Shown: one piece after another, positions 1 through 10,010 of the stretch
How the letters are laid out: each line of letters starts with the position of its first letter
Position numbering within the stretch: position 1 is the stretch's first letter
Origin: Kiloniella litopenaei
Lineage (GTDB): Bacteria > Pseudomonadota > Alphaproteobacteria > Kiloniellales > Kiloniellaceae
Direction: 5' to 3'
DNA length: 64,000 bases
NCBI RefSeq assembly: GCF_000982415.1
Contig: NZ_LANI01000018.1
Span: forward strand, 124,001 to 188,000
Program-made: the position numbers and the translations under genes
The notes under the pieces: generated by a model
Seen by the model: the letters and a program-made list of their open reading frames with translations, nothing else
Told to the model about the DNA's origin: nothing
Database searches by the model: none

Positions 1-600
1 CTGGTCCTTTCTTCCCCTTCCGGGGCTGGTAAAACAACAATTTCCAGAATACTGCTGGAGAGAGAAGAAGAGCTTACTCTATCCATATCTGCAACAACGC
101 GACAAATGCGTCCGGGGGAAATTCACGGCAAAGATTATTTCTTTGTAAGCCCGGATGAATTTAATTCCATGGTTGATAATAACGAGATGCTGGAACATGC
201 GACTGTATTTGATAATAAATATGGTACGCCGAGCGAGCCAGTAGAACAGGGGCTGTCATCGGGGCAGGATGTTCTCTTCGATATTGATTGGCAAGGAACA
301 CAGCAAGTTGCAGCAAAAGCCCCTAATGATATTGTTCGCGTGTTTATTCTTCCGCCGTCGCTACAAGAGCTTGAGAGGCGTCTCTATGCACGGGCTCAGG
401 ACAGCGAAGAAGTTGTCAAAGGACGTATGGCCAAAGCGGCTGATGAAATGAGCCATTGGGCTGAGTATGATTATATTATCGTAAATACAGATGTCGAAAA
501 ATCTGTTGCTGATGTTCAGGCTATTCTCCGAGCGGAACGCTTGAAACGAGATCGAAGACCTGATCTTGATTCTTTTGTTCGTGGATTACGTCAAGCCTAA
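1..600 (+). CDS. gmk: Guanylate kinase, 5' end outside the window
   Basis: Phosphorylates GMP to GDP with ATP in the cytoplasm, a step in guanine nucleotide synthesis. Reading in frame from base 1 gives a P-loop (SSPSGAGKTT) and then the GMP-binding segment SATTRQMRPGE, followed by the FDIDWQGTQQV region typical of the family. The open frame runs from the first base of the window, so only the first few residues are missing; an internal ATG at 106 is not the start. It ends 21 bp before the convergent rsmA stop. Family identity is secure. Confidence 0.95.
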   Translation: MVLSSPSGAGKTTISRILLEREEELTLSISATTRQMRPGEIHGKDYFFVSPDEFNSMVDNNEMLEHATVFDNKYGTPSEPVEQGLSSGQDVLFDIDWQGTQQVAAKAPNDIVRVFILPPSLQELERRLYARAQDSEEVVKGRMAKAADEMSHWAEYDYIIVNTDVEKSVADVQAILRAERLKRDRRPDLDSFVRGLRQA

Positions 601-621
601 GCTGGAAGTTGAGTTGTATCT

Positions 622-1476
622 TCAACCTTTCAACTGGTCATAAGCGCGGGCAATCGAACAGAACTCATGAATAGTTAGTTCTTCTGCCCGGGCGGTTTCT
701 TTAATACCAGCGATGGATATGAGCTCTGGTGTATTTGTGCCCAAGCTTTTCAGGCTTTGTCGCAACATTTTACGCCTTTGTCCAAAGGCAGCTTCCGTTA
801 CTTTTTCCATTGTGAATACATTTGCTTTTGCCAATGGTTTTTGTCTCGGTTCTAATCTTGCCACAGTTGATGTTATTTTTGGCGGAGGGATAAAAGCTCT
901 GGGTGGAATATCGAAAAGTGCAGATGTTTCGCAAAGCCATTGCGTCATGACACTCAGACGGCCATAGCTTTTGGTTTTGGGTTCAGCTATCAGACGGTCA
1001 ACGACTTCTTTTTGAAACATAAGTGTCAGGCTTGCAAATGAGTTTGCATCCAGCGCAATTTGTTTCAGCCATCTAAGCAAAAGTACTGTCGAAATATTGT
1101 AGGGTAGATTGGCGACAATCCGTCGCGGCGAACTTCCGAGCTCTGTTAAATCAACCTTGAGGGCGTCGCTTTCTATGACTTGTAGCTTGTTGTTATAGGC
1201 TGTTGATACTTCCTTCAGCGCTTCCAGACAACGTTGATCTTTTTCGATCGCAATAACCTGTTGCGCGCCCTCCATAAGCAGACCGCGTGTCAGGCCTCCG
1301 GGTCCCGGGCCTATTTCGAAGATTGTCCCCTGATCAAGTGGCCCTCCGCCTCGTGCTATTCTTGATGTGAGATTTAGATCTAGCAGAAAGTTTTGCCCGA
1401 GTGATTTTTTTGCAGCGAGATCAAAGCGCGCTATAACCTCTCTCAGTGGGGGGAGTTTGTCCGTTGATCTATTCAT
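622..1476 (-). CDS. rsmA: 16S rRNA (adenine1518/1519-N6)-dimethyltransferase RsmA/KsgA
   Basis: Dimethylates two adjacent adenines in the 3' hairpin of 16S rRNA late in small-subunit assembly, using S-adenosylmethionine. The 284-residue protein has the usual family length, with KKSLGQNFL near residue 23, the SAM-binding motif EIGPGPGGLTRGLL and the catalytic NLPYNIST motif. It is the last gene of the minus-strand block lptF-lptG-lptD-surA-pdxA-rsmA; its ATG lies 2 bp after the pdxA stop, so translation is probably coupled. The surA-pdxA-rsmA order is common in proteobacteria. Confidence 0.95.
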   Translation of the reverse strand: MNRSTDKLPPLREVIARFDLAAKKSLGQNFLLDLNLTSRIARGGGPLDQGTIFEIGPGPGGLTRGLLMEGAQQVIAIEKDQRCLEALKEVSTAYNNKLQVIESDALKVDLTELGSSPRRIVANLPYNISTVLLLRWLKQIALDANSFASLTLMFQKEVVDRLIAEPKTKSYGRLSVMTQWLCETSALFDIPPRAFIPPPKITSTVARLEPRQKPLAKANVFTMEKVTEAAFGQRRKMLRQSLKSLGTNTPELISIAGIKETARAEELTIHEFCSIARAYDQLKG

Positions 1477-1478
1477 AT

Positions 1479-2486
1479 CTAATGCGCTTTTGCTTTTGCC
1501 ATTGTTGTCGCCATCTCTATCGCGGCAATAAAACTGTTGGGGTTCGCGATACCTTGTCCTGCGATATTATAGGCGGTTCCATGATCTGGTGACGTTCGAA
1601 TAAAGGGCAGGCCAAGGGTAATGTTGACACCGCTGTCAAAATCGAGGGTTTTTATGGGGATCAGAGCTTGATCATGGTACATACAAACAGCGACATCATA
1701 ACTTTCACGGGCTTTGGCATGAAACATTGTATCTGCCGGTAGAGGACCTGTGATATCAATACCTTCTTTTTTTAATAGTTCGAGTGTTGGGCTAATTAGG
1801 TCTATTTCTTCTGTTCCCATTGCCCCGTTTTCTCCTGCGTGTGGGTTTAATCCTGAAACGGCGATACGTGGCTTATCTATACCAAAATCATGTTTTAACG
1901 CAGTATTTGCAGTTCTAATTGTGTGAGAGATTAAATCGCTGTCCAGCTTATTGACGGCCTCTTTCAACGAAAGGTGAATAGTAACAGGAATAACGCGGAG
2001 TTGACTGGAAGCAAGCATCATCACAGATGGCGTTTTGCTATTGGCTAAGTCGGCGAGATACTCTGTGTGCCCTGGGTGTTTAAATCCAGCTTGATACAGA
2101 ATATCTTTATTTATCGGGTTTGTGACAATTGCCGAGGCCTCTTTATTTTGCACGAAGCTTACGGACCGTTTTATGGAGTTGATAACAGCTGAAGCATTAT
2201 CTGGGTCACCTATACCCGGAATAGCTGGCTGTTTCAATTCTTCTGTCAGGACGGGTAATGCTTGACCAAAGCATGTAAGAGCATCAAGGGGATCAGATAT
2301 TCTTTTTATGGGAATAGGTAGGGATAGATCAGATGCTAATTTCTCCAATCTGTCGGGGCAATCCACAATAAAGAAAGGGAAGGCACCTTGATGCAGGTGC
2401 TCCCAGGCTTTTAGGCTCAATTCACCGCTAATACCTGCCGGATCTCCCATTGTTATGGCAATGGGTAAGGGGGCCAGTTGGCTCAC
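1479..2486 (-). CDS. pdxA: 4-hydroxythreonine-4-phosphate dehydrogenase
   Basis: NAD-dependent oxidation of 4-hydroxy-L-threonine phosphate in the DXP-dependent route to pyridoxal 5'-phosphate. At 335 residues it is full length. The N-terminal TMGDPAGISGEL motif, the PINK segment (VTNPINKDIL) and the C-terminal MYHDQALIPIK metal/substrate motif are all visible. Its ATG overlaps the surA stop by four bases (ATGA), a hallmark of translational coupling, and rsmA follows 2 bp downstream. Product assignment is firm. Confidence 0.95.
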   Translation of the reverse strand: MSQLAPLPIAITMGDPAGISGELSLKAWEHLHQGAFPFFIVDCPDRLEKLASDLSLPIPIKRISDPLDALTCFGQALPVLTEELKQPAIPGIGDPDNASAVINSIKRSVSFVQNKEASAIVTNPINKDILYQAGFKHPGHTEYLADLANSKTPSVMMLASSQLRVIPVTIHLSLKEAVNKLDSDLISHTIRTANTALKHDFGIDKPRIAVSGLNPHAGENGAMGTEEIDLISPTLELLKKEGIDITGPLPADTMFHAKARESYDVAVCMYHDQALIPIKTLDFDSGVNITLGLPFIRTSPDHGTAYNIAGQGIANPNSFIAAIEMATTMAKAKAH

Positions 2487-3730
2487 AAACGGATATCCAC
2501 GTTTGAACTTCTGCGAAGATCCAAGAGATATCTTCTGGCTAATGTATCCAAACGATCATTCGTGAGTTTTTCTTGAATTGCCAATCGGTCAACGCCACCA
2601 CTTTCTTGACGTTCACATACGGCGATTACCGCCAACCCACCCGAGACTTTAATGGCTGGTGTTGTCTGACCAACACTGACCTGCTCAATGGCGGATCTGG
2701 TCGTCGCAGGAAGGTCTTTTGTTCTAACCGTTCCTAAATCGCCGGAACCTTCATCACCTAGTTCATCAGCTAGTTGATCCATTTCTCCACAGCTGGTGAA
2801 TTTTCGACGGGCATCGGCAGCTCTTGACTGTGCTTTCTGAGTGTCTTCAAAGCTGGGTGCTGCAGGTAAAGAGAAGAAGAACTGTTTTAAGCGGACTTTC
2901 TTTTCGCTTTCCGCTGATCGTTGATCCTGAACCAATAGAATGTAATATCCACTTTTGGTGCGTATAGGGCCAAGTAAGGAGCCAGCGGAAGCGGATTCAA
3001 CGGCGCTTTGTAATTCGTTAGATAGCTGTCCGGTTTGCAACCACCCTAAATCTCCACCGAGCCCAGCACTGTTTGATTGCGATATCTGTCGGGCAATGGC
3101 AGAGAAATTACCACCATTTCTTATTGTCAGCAGAGCTTCATCGGCCTGGGCTTTGATTTTTGCTTCGTCCGATGCGGTATCAACGCCTAGAAAAATTTCA
3201 AAAATTCTCTTTTGAATTGCGGGGCCATCCGATTGAAGTTTCGTAATAACTTCATCTATTTCAGCTTCAGAGATATTAACCGATGATCTCAAGCGCCTGT
3301 TAACAACGGCTCTCCAAGCAATATCAGCTCTAAACTGATCTAAGAGAGTAGTTTGTAATACACCTTGTTTACGCAATCCATCCGTCAGTTGTTGCACAGT
3401 CATTTTATTCTGCTTTGCAACTGCGGCTAATGCTCGTTGAACCTGCTGATCAGATATTGTGATGTTGAGACGTTCAGCTTCTTGTAGTTTTAGCCTTTCG
3501 TCGATAAGAATACGAACGACTTGTCTCACCATTCTTTGTCGAACTTGTGGGGTATTCTTTTGCTTGCTTGAGACAATAGCGAGTTGAGTACGTTGGCTAA
3601 CGTCCAGCAGAGAAATAATATCGTCGTTTACGACTGCCGCAGGACGAAGAACGTCTTGTGAAAATGAAGTTGTTGCTGTTGTTAGCATGAGGGCAAAGCC
3701 CAACAAATTAGCAGCAAAATTAATTCTCAT
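2483..3730 (-). CDS. surA: Periplasmic peptidyl-prolyl isomerase/chaperone SurA
   Basis: Chaperone that escorts unfolded outer-membrane proteins through the periplasm. The protein (415 aa) has a signal peptide with likely cleavage after residue 24 (SFS-QD), an N-terminal SurA chaperone domain over roughly residues 27-150, and a parvulin/PpiC rotamase domain around 170-270 containing GGNFSAIARQ and GGDLGWLQTGQL. A second parvulin domain is much degraded (about 285-375). It lies directly after lptD, one of its best-known client types, in the same operon. Confidence 0.92.
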   Translation of the reverse strand: MRINFAANLLGFALMLTTATTSFSQDVLRPAAVVNDDIISLLDVSQRTQLAIVSSKQKNTPQVRQRMVRQVVRILIDERLKLQEAERLNITISDQQVQRALAAVAKQNKMTVQQLTDGLRKQGVLQTTLLDQFRADIAWRAVVNRRLRSSVNISEAEIDEVITKLQSDGPAIQKRIFEIFLGVDTASDEAKIKAQADEALLTIRNGGNFSAIARQISQSNSAGLGGDLGWLQTGQLSNELQSAVESASAGSLLGPIRTKSGYYILLVQDQRSAESEKKVRLKQFFFSLPAAPSFEDTQKAQSRAADARRKFTSCGEMDQLADELGDEGSGDLGTVRTKDLPATTRSAIEQVSVGQTTPAIKVSGGLAVIAVCERQESGGVDRLAIQEKLTNDRLDTLARRYLLDLRRSSNVDIRL

Positions 3731-3769
3731 TTGATACCAGTACCTTTTGTCTCAGATAGCCGAATTACT

Positions 3770-5977
3770 CTATAGCGGCTGAATTGTACCCAAGTGTTTA
3801 AATGTTAGTTCAACCATAAATCGGTTATCTGGCTCTACTTCTCTATCCTGGAACCAAGTTCGTGAATATTGGCTATCAATAATAATACACTCATCATGGT
3901 AAATTAAGCCAAGACTTGCCTCTCGAGATGAATCCGCATCAATATCACGGGTGTAACTGGAATTGAGACTCCAGTATTTTGTCATTTGACTGTTAATTCC
4001 AATCTTCACTTCTTCTCGATCAGAAGTTTCCCCATCGATGTTATCATCCTTGAGGAAGACGTAATCCAGATCTAGATTCAGGGCAGCCGGACCTATATTG
4101 ACTTCGATTTCATTCCGGTTGGCTCCTAAATCATCAGGATCAAATCTGAACCGGTAGAGAGCACTAAAATTATCAATTGTATAAATCCCGATATGCCCGA
4201 CAATGTCTGATACTGCATCCTTTAGCCCGGAATTTTCTTCGTGGAGGTTACTTTTCCCGCTAAAGCGATAACTTTGCCCAATCAGGAAGTCTGCCTGATT
4301 TCCAGAGACTGTCGATGCCGTCCATTTTACACCATAGCTTACACGGCTTCCGGAATCCACGCGATCTGTTCCTGCAAAGCGGTTTAAGGAAAAGAGCGAA
4401 GCATCATCAAATTCAAAATCACGGCTATCGTCGTTTGGAATTTCGTTCGGATTAGATCCGTTCGGGGCTAAGACCCCCTGAACAATAGGTTCGATTGTTT
4501 GACTGAAATTGCCGCGGTGGCTGGCAAAGGGAAAGCGCCACTCCAAGGCTATCTGGGGGAAGACTCGACCAGTAAAGCCGGTATAGCTATCACCGTTTTT
4601 TCTGATCTCATCGTTCTCTGTATTAACACCGTTTACCCAGTAACCATCGGTTTGTATTTGTGTCGTGAGTTTGTATTGATCGCCCCAAGACCCTGTATAG
4701 GGAAGATCCCATCCCCCGATTAAAGACACGCGCCGACTGTCACGCCCTTCACTTCGCCCTAGCGCTTGTGCATTTGCATCTAGACGATAAGTGGCTCCTG
4801 TGACACCAGGTTGGCTTTGGAAATTGTACTGCGCACGGGGTAATACATAAGGGTTTTCAGAATCGTTTATGTCATTTCGTGTACTTTGAAAGGTGTAACT
4901 ATCAAGTCTAGCAAAGTTTCGTCCTCTGAAACCCTCGATAAACGCGCTGGTTTCCAATTCAGAATCTGTGTTAAAGCCATAAACACGACCATAAGTATCA
5001 TCGGTTGCTCGCTCAGCGTTAAAGCCCCATCGCCAGGTTTTATCTAGATCAAAGCGTCCTTCACTGATAATTTGTCCACGAAACTCGTCTTTTTCTACAT
5101 TCCCATTATTTTCATCTCTGTCGGCGATCGTCGCGCTGGCTTCTATCGACAGATCCCCTTTATTGAACTTTTTTTCATATTCGCCAGCAAGAACAATACC
5201 CTGTTTGGTTGTTGCTATTGGCGCAAATAAAAATTCTGACGATTCATCAATAGCCCAATAGTAAGGGATTTGTAGGGTAATACCTAATTGGTTCGAGTTA
5301 CCGTAAGTAGGTAATAGAAAACCGCTTCGTCTTTTTACTGTTGGGTCAGGATGGGCAAGATAGGGGGTGTAGATAACGGGAACGCCAAAGATTTCCATCC
5401 ATGCATGATCGTATTTTATCGTTTGGGATGTTTTGTTGTGGACAATTTTCTTCGCCTTTAATTGCCAGATAGGCGCTTTACTGGGATCGTCTTTGCAAAG
5501 CTCACAAGGGCTGAACACACCATTGGAAAATACTGATATGTTTCCACTGGTTAATTGGCCCGTTGATGCCGCCAGCCGACTGCGGTCTGTCAACAGGATA
5601 CGGATGTCGCGAATAAAACCTTCTTTCAGGTTATCCGTGAGCTCTACATGTTCAGCAAAAACAATATCACCACTGGGCTCTAGAAGACTTATATTTCCTG
5701 TTGCGCTGACAACATTTGTATTCATATTGTAGGAGACACTATTGGCAAGAACTGTACGTTCTCCCTGAGATATTTCAACATTTCCCGATGCCGTAACGAC
5801 ACCCAATCCTTCGTCATAGATAACTTCGTCCGCGCTGATCAGTGCTGGTATATCTTCATTAATACCGTCCACTGATTGGGCAGAGGATTTATGTGACACG
5901 GATATTCCGACAACAAAGGTTAGTGCCAAAATAGACACTGAATTTTTCAGTAGTGTTTTTACCCCCCTAAAAGACAT
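3770..5977 (-). CDS. lptD: LPS-assembly outer-membrane protein LptD
   Basis: Outer-membrane beta-barrel that inserts lipopolysaccharide into the outer leaflet together with the lipoprotein LptE. The 735-residue protein has a signal peptide (to about residue 34), an OstA/LptA-like jellyroll at about 46-140 with repeated ASGNVEI/ATGNISL strands, and a long C-terminal region of alternating beta strands ending in a terminal aromatic-hydrophobic strand. Cysteines at 158 and 161 form a CxxC; one more cysteine lies in the C-terminal part, fewer than in the E. coli protein. It sits between lptG (3-bp gap) and surA. Confidence 0.93.
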   Translation of the reverse strand: MSFRGVKTLLKNSVSILALTFVVGISVSHKSSAQSVDGINEDIPALISADEVIYDEGLGVVTASGNVEISQGERTVLANSVSYNMNTNVVSATGNISLLEPSGDIVFAEHVELTDNLKEGFIRDIRILLTDRSRLAASTGQLTSGNISVFSNGVFSPCELCKDDPSKAPIWQLKAKKIVHNKTSQTIKYDHAWMEIFGVPVIYTPYLAHPDPTVKRRSGFLLPTYGNSNQLGITLQIPYYWAIDESSEFLFAPIATTKQGIVLAGEYEKKFNKGDLSIEASATIADRDENNGNVEKDEFRGQIISEGRFDLDKTWRWGFNAERATDDTYGRVYGFNTDSELETSAFIEGFRGRNFARLDSYTFQSTRNDINDSENPYVLPRAQYNFQSQPGVTGATYRLDANAQALGRSEGRDSRRVSLIGGWDLPYTGSWGDQYKLTTQIQTDGYWVNGVNTENDEIRKNGDSYTGFTGRVFPQIALEWRFPFASHRGNFSQTIEPIVQGVLAPNGSNPNEIPNDDSRDFEFDDASLFSLNRFAGTDRVDSGSRVSYGVKWTASTVSGNQADFLIGQSYRFSGKSNLHEENSGLKDAVSDIVGHIGIYTIDNFSALYRFRFDPDDLGANRNEIEVNIGPAALNLDLDYVFLKDDNIDGETSDREEVKIGINSQMTKYWSLNSSYTRDIDADSSREASLGLIYHDECIIIDSQYSRTWFQDREVEPDNRFMVELTFKHLGTIQPL

Positions 5978-5980
5978 GTT

Positions 5981-7105
5981 TTATCCGTCTTCCAGGTGTA
6001 AAAGCATAGTGACACCTAACAATAGTGATACCCCCGCTGGCGACCAGGCTGCTAAAGCAACAGGTACTTTGGTTGATTGTCCCAAAGCAAAAACAAAATT
6101 GGATAAGAAATAAAGCAGAAAACCAGTAAGAATACCAGAGAGGATCATCAACCCAACCCGTCCACGGCGATGTTGTTGCATGGAAAATGTTGCGGCGAGC
6201 AAGACCATGGCAAGGAAAAGAAAAGGTTTTGATAGTAGCCGGTGAAATTGCAATTTTAGTTTAACAGCAGAGAATCCAGCTTTTTCCAACAGATTAATGA
6301 AGTATGGCAGCTCCCAGAAAGAGATGGACTTGGCACTTGCAAAACTATCCTGCACTTTTTCCATTGTGAGATCCGTTGGAATGAGGACTTCTTCAAAATA
6401 ATCTGGTTTTTTACCGGGGTAAGAGTGCCAAGTATTTTTCAAGGCCCAGTTGCCATTTTCCAAGCGGGCTTTTCCTGCATCATACCTGGACAAAAACTCG
6501 CCATCATTCGTTAGATTGAAAATGATGACGCGGTTTAGAGAAAGATCTTTATTAACTGATCCCGCATGAATAACGGAAAGTCCTGTTTCATCTGGCTGTC
6601 GAAGCCATAATCCTGTTTCCGAAACTTTAAAAATGGCTTGATCTTTTTTCTTGTATAGCCGTGAAAGCTCTTTGTTTTTAGCAAAAAGAGCAGAAGACAC
6701 TGGGTTAATGACAGCAAAGGCCAAAACACCGATCATTATAGAGCAAAAAGCAAAGGGAAAAATAATTCCCCAAATTGAAACGCCAGCTGATCTAATGATA
6801 ACCAGTTCGTTTGCTCGAGTAAGCTTCCAAAAAGTTGCCATAGCTGCGAATAGAATCATGAATGGCATGATCTCTTCACTTAATTGAGGCATTTTATAGA
6901 GAACTATTTTTATGATTTGCAAAAATGGAACTGATTTTCCTTCAAGGTCGTCAGAGACTTCGATTAATGAAATAAGAAAAACCACGCCCATCAAGACAAA
7001 GAAAAAGCTGAAGAAGCTCATTAAATAGTTTTTGGATGCGTATCTGAAAAGTGTCCAGGAGATGTTGGCGGATTTAACCGGTTTTTTATTTACAAGCGTT
7101 GTCAT
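5981..7105 (-). CDS. lptG: LPS export ABC transporter permease LptG
   Basis: Inner-membrane permease that, with LptF and the LptB ATPase, extracts LPS and feeds it to the periplasmic bridge. The 374-residue protein shows the YjgP/YjgQ pattern: hydrophobic helices near residues 30-50, 75-95 and 115-140, a periplasmic domain in the middle, then three C-terminal helices starting near 290. Its ATG overlaps the lptF stop by one base (TAATG). LptF and LptG look alike; I call this one LptG from its downstream position and the typical F-then-G order. Confidence 0.9.
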   Translation of the reverse strand: MTTLVNKKPVKSANISWTLFRYASKNYLMSFFSFFFVLMGVVFLISLIEVSDDLEGKSVPFLQIIKIVLYKMPQLSEEIMPFMILFAAMATFWKLTRANELVIIRSAGVSIWGIIFPFAFCSIMIGVLAFAVINPVSSALFAKNKELSRLYKKKDQAIFKVSETGLWLRQPDETGLSVIHAGSVNKDLSLNRVIIFNLTNDGEFLSRYDAGKARLENGNWALKNTWHSYPGKKPDYFEEVLIPTDLTMEKVQDSFASAKSISFWELPYFINLLEKAGFSAVKLKLQFHRLLSKPFLFLAMVLLAATFSMQQHRRGRVGLMILSGILTGFLLYFLSNFVFALGQSTKVPVALAAWSPAGVSLLLGVTMLLHLEDG

Positions 7106-8253
7106 TACGATGCCACGACCTCTTTTGTGTCAGATGGGCCTGAACCACCGGATATTTTCGATGTCGAGCTTTTAGGTTTTCTCACAATGAAATAAAGGGA
7201 AGTAATCACAACAAATATAGGCCATGCGTAAATAAGCGGAATAAGATTTTTGTTTTTCTCAGCGATGTCTTTAAGTAGAAACATCGTCAGCATCATAACC
7301 CCCATGATACTGATAGCGAACATAATTCTTCCTAAATATCCTCTGCGACTAAACTCACCAGATAAAAGGCATGCCAAGGCAATGAAGGCCATAGCAAGAG
7401 TAAAGAGAGGGCTGGCGATGCGATAATGACCAGCGGCAACCAGTTTGTCGTAATTATCAACATCCCTTTGATCCGTCAGGTCGGGGAAGATTAGCTGGTT
7501 AAGAAAGCGCTCTCTTGGTTTTAGCCAGCGATCACTTTGTTCTTGTCCTATATCGCCGAATTTAAGGACATACTTATCAGAATAAGCAATGGACAGTTGT
7601 CCTGTTATCGGGTCAACTTCTTGCCTGCTGGCATTCCAAAGAACGGCTCTGAAATCATCTTCTTCCTTTAGAAGAGCCCCGGTATCAGCTAAATATGTCA
7701 CCTGTTGCCCAGGTAGACTACTATCGTGAACAATGAGACCTTTTAGCTCACCGGCAGGTGTTTTTTCTTTGAAATAAATCGTGTATTCAGTGTTAATCGT
7801 ATTAAATTTGCCTTCTTTCAAAAGCACTGGCGACAAGTTATCTCTGAAGTAATGTTGTAGCTCTCTGAATTCGCGGTATGAGACTGGTAAAAAATATAGG
7901 TTAATGGCGACAACAGTTATCATTGATATTACGCCAAGCATAATTCCCGGGCGTGCGAGCTGGAGTTGCGAAAATCCAGCAGCTTTTAAAACCACGAGCT
8001 CGCTGTCCGTCGTCAATTTATTATAAATAAAGAGGACTGAGCAAAAAGTTGCTACTGGTATGACGATTACAAGGAAGTAAGGCATCAACAGGATAACAAA
8101 ATAAAAGAAAGTAGATGCCGGAAGGCCGTCGTTAACAATCATGTCAACGAATCGTAGTGATTGAGCCAACCATACAGCAACAGCAAGGGATACTGCGACT
8201 GAAACAGCAAACAAAACCAGTTGCACAAGCATATAGCGCGAAATAATCTGCAT
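7105..8253 (-). CDS. lptF: LPS export ABC transporter permease LptF
   Basis: Partner permease of LptG in the LptB2FG LPS extraction complex. The 382-residue protein begins MQIISRYML, typical for LptF, with membrane helices at about 13-35, 50-75 and 95-120, a periplasmic beta domain at about 130-270 and three C-terminal helices. It is the first gene of the minus-strand block that continues through rsmA, so the 207-bp gap to the divergent pepA must hold the promoter of the whole envelope operon. The LptB ATPase is not in this window. Confidence 0.9.
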   Translation of the reverse strand: MQIISRYMLVQLVLFAVSVAVSLAVAVWLAQSLRFVDMIVNDGLPASTFFYFVILLMPYFLVIVIPVATFCSVLFIYNKLTTDSELVVLKAAGFSQLQLARPGIMLGVISMITVVAINLYFLPVSYREFRELQHYFRDNLSPVLLKEGKFNTINTEYTIYFKEKTPAGELKGLIVHDSSLPGQQVTYLADTGALLKEEDDFRAVLWNASRQEVDPITGQLSIAYSDKYVLKFGDIGQEQSDRWLKPRERFLNQLIFPDLTDQRDVDNYDKLVAAGHYRIASPLFTLAMAFIALACLLSGEFSRRGYLGRIMFAISIMGVMMLTMFLLKDIAEKNKNLIPLIYAWPIFVVITSLYFIVRKPKSSTSKISGGSGPSDTKEVVAS

Positions 8254-8460
8254 AGGGTCCGTAAAATAACCTATAAAAATTTATACAGAAGAAATAGCCA
8301 GAACACCCTTGCCACGTCCAGTTAATTCGTGGATTTTCTTAAGAAGAATAATGAGATTTGAGTCATGGAATGCAACGTTCTATGATTGCCATTGCATTTT
8401 ACATAGTATTCCTTGTTCTATAGCAGCAAATTAATAAATGGTTTTACCGAAGAGGGCGGC

Positions 8461-9960
8461 ATGAAGTTTTCTTTTGTCTCTGACAAAGTTCCAAGTACTG
8501 GTGCGATCGTTGCGACAGTAACTGAGGGTGGACAACTCTCCACAACAGCAAAACAATTTGATGACAAGATTGGTGGTGCATTAAGTCGTGCAATCAGTAA
8601 TAGCACCTTTAAGGGAAAAAAGGGTGAGTTGCTTGAAATTCTTGCGCCTGGTGGTGTGGAAAACAGCCGTATCATTCTGGCTGGCTTGGGGAATCCGAAT
8701 GAACTCAAGGCAACAGATTTCGAAAATCTGGGTGGGCAGCTTTATAAAGAACTGTCCGCAAAGGGAGAGAAAGCGGTTTGTATATGCACCGATGATGTCA
8801 AGGTTCATGGATCAGAAGAAGATAATGCTGGTGCGCTTATTGCGTATGGTGCCTTACTTCGTAGCTATCGTTTTGATACCTATAAAACGACAGGCAAGAA
8901 CGACAACAAAAATTCTCTTGAAGAGTTTTCTGTCTTTTCAACAGATTCTAAAAGCATAGAAGATGCTTATGAGAAATTGTCCAAAGTTGCTGAAGGGGTT
9001 TTCTTCACCAGACAGCTAGTATCCGAGCCGCCTAACGAACTATACCCTGCGACCTTTGCAGATCAAGCCAAAGAGCTTGAAGCTCTTGGGGTGAAAGTAA
9101 CTGTGCTCAACGAAAGCGATATCACCAAACTGGGGATGAACGCTCTGTATGCTGTTGGTATGGGCTCAGAGCGTGAGTCCAAAGTCGTGATCATGGAATG
9201 GAATGGTGCTTCGGAGAAATCTGCCGAGAAGCCACTGGCTTTTGTTGGGAAGGGCGTAACATTCGATACAGGGGGTATTTCCCTGAAACCGGCTGCCGGT
9301 ATGGAAGATATGAAGTTCGATATGGGCGGCGCAGGGACAGTATTTGGCCTGATGAAAGCACTTGCGGGACGTAAGGCAAAGGTGAATGTTGTTGGTGCCT
9401 GTGGTTTGGTCGAAAACATGCCGTCAGCGAACGCGCAACGCCCGGGTGATATCGTTAAATCCTATTCAGGGAAAACCATTGAAGTCCTGAATACAGATGC
9501 TGAAGGTCGTTTGGTTCTTGCTGATGTACTTTCCTATACGCAAGAGAAATACAATCCTCGCCTTGTTATTGATTTAGCAACGTTAACCGGTGCGATGATT
9601 ATTGCGCTGGGTAATGACATCGCAGGTATTTTTTCAAACAACGACACTTTGTGTGAACAGCTTTCAACTGCGGGCTTAAGTGTTGATGAACGTGTCTGGC
9701 GTCTGCCTATGGCGGATTGCTATGACAAGCTATTGGACTCTGACGCAGCCGATATGAAGAACATTGGCGGCCGGGCTGCTGGATCAATTACAGCTGCACA
9801 ATTCCTTCAGCGCTTTATCGATAAGGATCGCCCCTGGGTGCATATCGATATTGCTGGCGTTGCTTGGTCAACGAAAGAAAAAGCGATTGCAGCAAAGGGC
9901 GCAACAGGTTTTGGCGTTCGTTTGCTTGATCGCTTTGTTGCTGATAACTACGAAGATTAA
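8461..9960 (+). CDS. pepA: Leucyl aminopeptidase (M17 family, PepA)
   Basis: Cytosolic zinc/manganese aminopeptidase that removes N-terminal residues from peptides. The ATG at 8461 is preceded by GAGGGCGG and gives 499 residues, close to the roughly 500 of the family; an upstream in-frame TTG at 8413 is less likely. The metal and catalytic region is intact: GKGVTFDTGGISLKP, FDMGGAGTV and the M17 signature NTDAEGRLVLADVL, with the C-terminal GGRAAGSITAAQFL segment. Divergent from lptF and followed by holC, the usual alphaproteobacterial arrangement. Confidence 0.95.
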   Translation: MKFSFVSDKVPSTGAIVATVTEGGQLSTTAKQFDDKIGGALSRAISNSTFKGKKGELLEILAPGGVENSRIILAGLGNPNELKATDFENLGGQLYKELSAKGEKAVCICTDDVKVHGSEEDNAGALIAYGALLRSYRFDTYKTTGKNDNKNSLEEFSVFSTDSKSIEDAYEKLSKVAEGVFFTRQLVSEPPNELYPATFADQAKELEALGVKVTVLNESDITKLGMNALYAVGMGSERESKVVIMEWNGASEKSAEKPLAFVGKGVTFDTGGISLKPAAGMEDMKFDMGGAGTVFGLMKALAGRKAKVNVVGACGLVENMPSANAQRPGDIVKSYSGKTIEVLNTDAEGRLVLADVLSYTQEKYNPRLVIDLATLTGAMIIALGNDIAGIFSNNDTLCEQLSTAGLSVDERVWRLPMADCYDKLLDSDAADMKNIGGRAAGSITAAQFLQRFIDKDRPWVHIDIAGVAWSTKEKAIAAKGATGFGVRLLDRFVADNYED

Positions 9961-9965
9961 GACGT

Positions 9966-9997
9966 AAAAGGCGGGGTGCGTTGTGCCCTGCCTTTTT
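9966..9997 (+). terminator. Candidate intrinsic terminator after pepA
   Basis: An 11-bp stem (9966-9976 with 9986-9996, one G-T pair) closed by a 9-nt loop ends in a run of five T. It lies just after the pepA stop and before the holC start, so it may attenuate rather than fully block read-through into holC. Confidence 0.55.
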
Positions 9998-10010
9998 ATG
10001 GACGAGTTTG